5,177 nt of DNA from DASSUC01 sp035649895 (GTDB lineage Bacteria > Actinomycetota > Actinomycetes > Mycobacteriales > Micromonosporaceae), in contig DASRIS010000030.1 in the NCBI GenBank assembly GCA_035649895.1, positions 1-5,177 of the forward strand. The letters are read 5' to 3'. The translations under genes and the position numbers were made by a program. Below are positions 4,471 through 5,177 of the stretch, one piece after another. The notes beneath the pieces are model-generated. The model did no database searches and was not told the DNA's origin. It worked only from the letters and a program-made list of their open reading frames with translations. Positions within the stretch are counted from its first letter, which is position 1; each line of letters starts with the position of its first letter.

Positions 4471-5177
4471 ATGACAGAACCCGGCCACGGCATGGCGGCA
4501 GACCTCGCCGAGCAGCCGGAGGTGCTGGCCCGCCTGCTGGAGCCCGCCCACAGCGGCGCGATCGCCAAGGTCGCCGCGGCCATCGCCGAGCGAGCGCCGC
4601 GACACGTGGTCCTTGCCGCACGGGGGACCTCCGACCATGCGGCGCTCTACGGGGCCTACCTCGCCGAGATCCGGCTCGGGCTGCCGGCCGGGTTGGCGTC
4701 GCCCAGCACGGTCACCCTCTTCGGGGCCCGCCCGGACCTGCGCCACGCACTGGTGATCGGCGTCTCGCAGAGCGGTGGCTCGCCGGACCTGACCGAGGTG
4801 GTACGGGTGGCCCGCGATACCGGTGCGCTCACCCTCGCGGTCACCAACGACCCGGACTCGCCGCTGGCGGCGGCGGCCGAGCTCGCCATCGACATCGCGG
4901 CCGGGCCGGAGCGGGCGGTGGCGGCGACCAAGACCTACACCGCCCAGCTGCTCGCGCTGCTGCTGCTGGTCGAGGGGGTCAGGGCCGGCGGCGCGCTGCC
5001 CGGCGCCGAGCGGGCCGCGCTGGATGGCCTGCCCGCGCTCGCCACCGAGGTCCTGGCCGATCCCACAGCCGTCGAGCTGGCCCCGCGCTACCGGTTCGCC
5101 GGCCGGCTGGTGACCACCGGCCGCGGGTACGCGTACCCGACTGCCCGGGAGGCCGCGCTCAAGCTGATGGAGACCTC
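4471..5177 (+). CDS. SIS-domain sugar-phosphate isomerase/deaminase, GlmS isomerase-half-like (3' end outside window)
   Basis: The 235 visible residues correspond to most of a protein normally about 300-350 long. MAADLAEQPEVLARLL (8-23) is the typical entry to the GlmS isomerase region. ARGTSDHAALYG (50-61) matches the first SIS sugar-phosphate loop, and SQSGGSPDL (99-107) is the phosphate-binding Ser-Gln-Ser-Gly loop. VTNDPDSPLAAAA (124-136), GPERAVAATKTYTAQL (145-160) and GRGYAYPTAREAALKLMET (217-235) continue the family pattern, with the second SIS domain beginning near 205. The N-terminal glutaminase domain of true GlmS is absent, so ammonia is not taken from glutamine. Known relatives are glucosamine-6-phosphate deaminase/isomerase-like or AgaS-like enzymes in cytosolic amino-sugar catabolism; the exact substrate is uncertain. 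An in-frame TAG at 4444 limits the start: ATG 4471 fits the family best, ATG 4492 is the alternative. Neither has a good ribosome binding site. It is separated from the exporter operon by over 600 bases and probably has its own promoter. Confidence 0.95.
   Translation, partial: MTEPGHGMAADLAEQPEVLARLLEPAHSGAIAKVAAAIAERAPRHVVLAARGTSDHAALYGAYLAEIRLGLPAGLASPSTVTLFGARPDLRHALVIGVSQSGGSPDLTEVVRVARDTGALTLAVTNDPDSPLAAAAELAIDIAAGPERAVAATKTYTAQLLALLLLVEGVRAGGALPGAERAALDGLPALATEVLADPTAVELAPRYRFAGRLVTTGRGYAYPTAREAALKLMET

Overview
The window is very GC-rich, with strong G/C preference at third codon positions, GTG starts and Shine-Dalgarno-led, tightly packed genes. This points to an actinomycete. The small biotinylated carrier protein closely resembles Mycobacterium tuberculosis TB7.3 (from memory), which also fits Actinobacteria. 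A filamentous or Micromonospora-like host is plausible, but the sequence does not prove it.

Layout: (1) positions 2-1507 hold the 3' part of a multi-pass membrane protein, tentatively GT-C glycosyltransferase-like, which enters from upstream. (2) Its last codons overlap the start of a 71-residue biotin carrier protein (1485-1700). (3) A GNAT acetyltransferase (1704-2225) starts three bases after that stop codon. (4) After a short gap comes a DHA2-type 14-helix drug exporter (about 2260-3843). The four genes share a strand, overlap or lie within 35 bases of each other, and three have clear ribosome binding sites, so they look like one transcription unit. (5) A 627-base region without a clear gene (3844-4470) follows. 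Its first half is GC-rich with short hairpins and two repeat clusters. Its second half is AT-rich by local standards and holds inverted repeats, a possible 33-codon ORF and an 83-base imperfect palindrome. (6) A SIS-domain sugar-phosphate isomerase/deaminase resembling the isomerase half of GlmS begins at 4471 and leaves the window.

The genes themselves are mostly ordinary. The carrier, acetyltransferase and exporter set may be functionally linked, but no carboxyltransferase or biotin carboxylase is visible to show what the carrier serves. The least explained part is 3826-4470: 21-bp tandem repeats that carry the exporter's stop codon, helically spaced CGCTCGT repeats, and a large palindrome overlapping the end of a possible leader-peptide ORF just upstream of the SIS gene. 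I found no CRISPR array, RNA gene, transposase or recognisable new multi-gene system.
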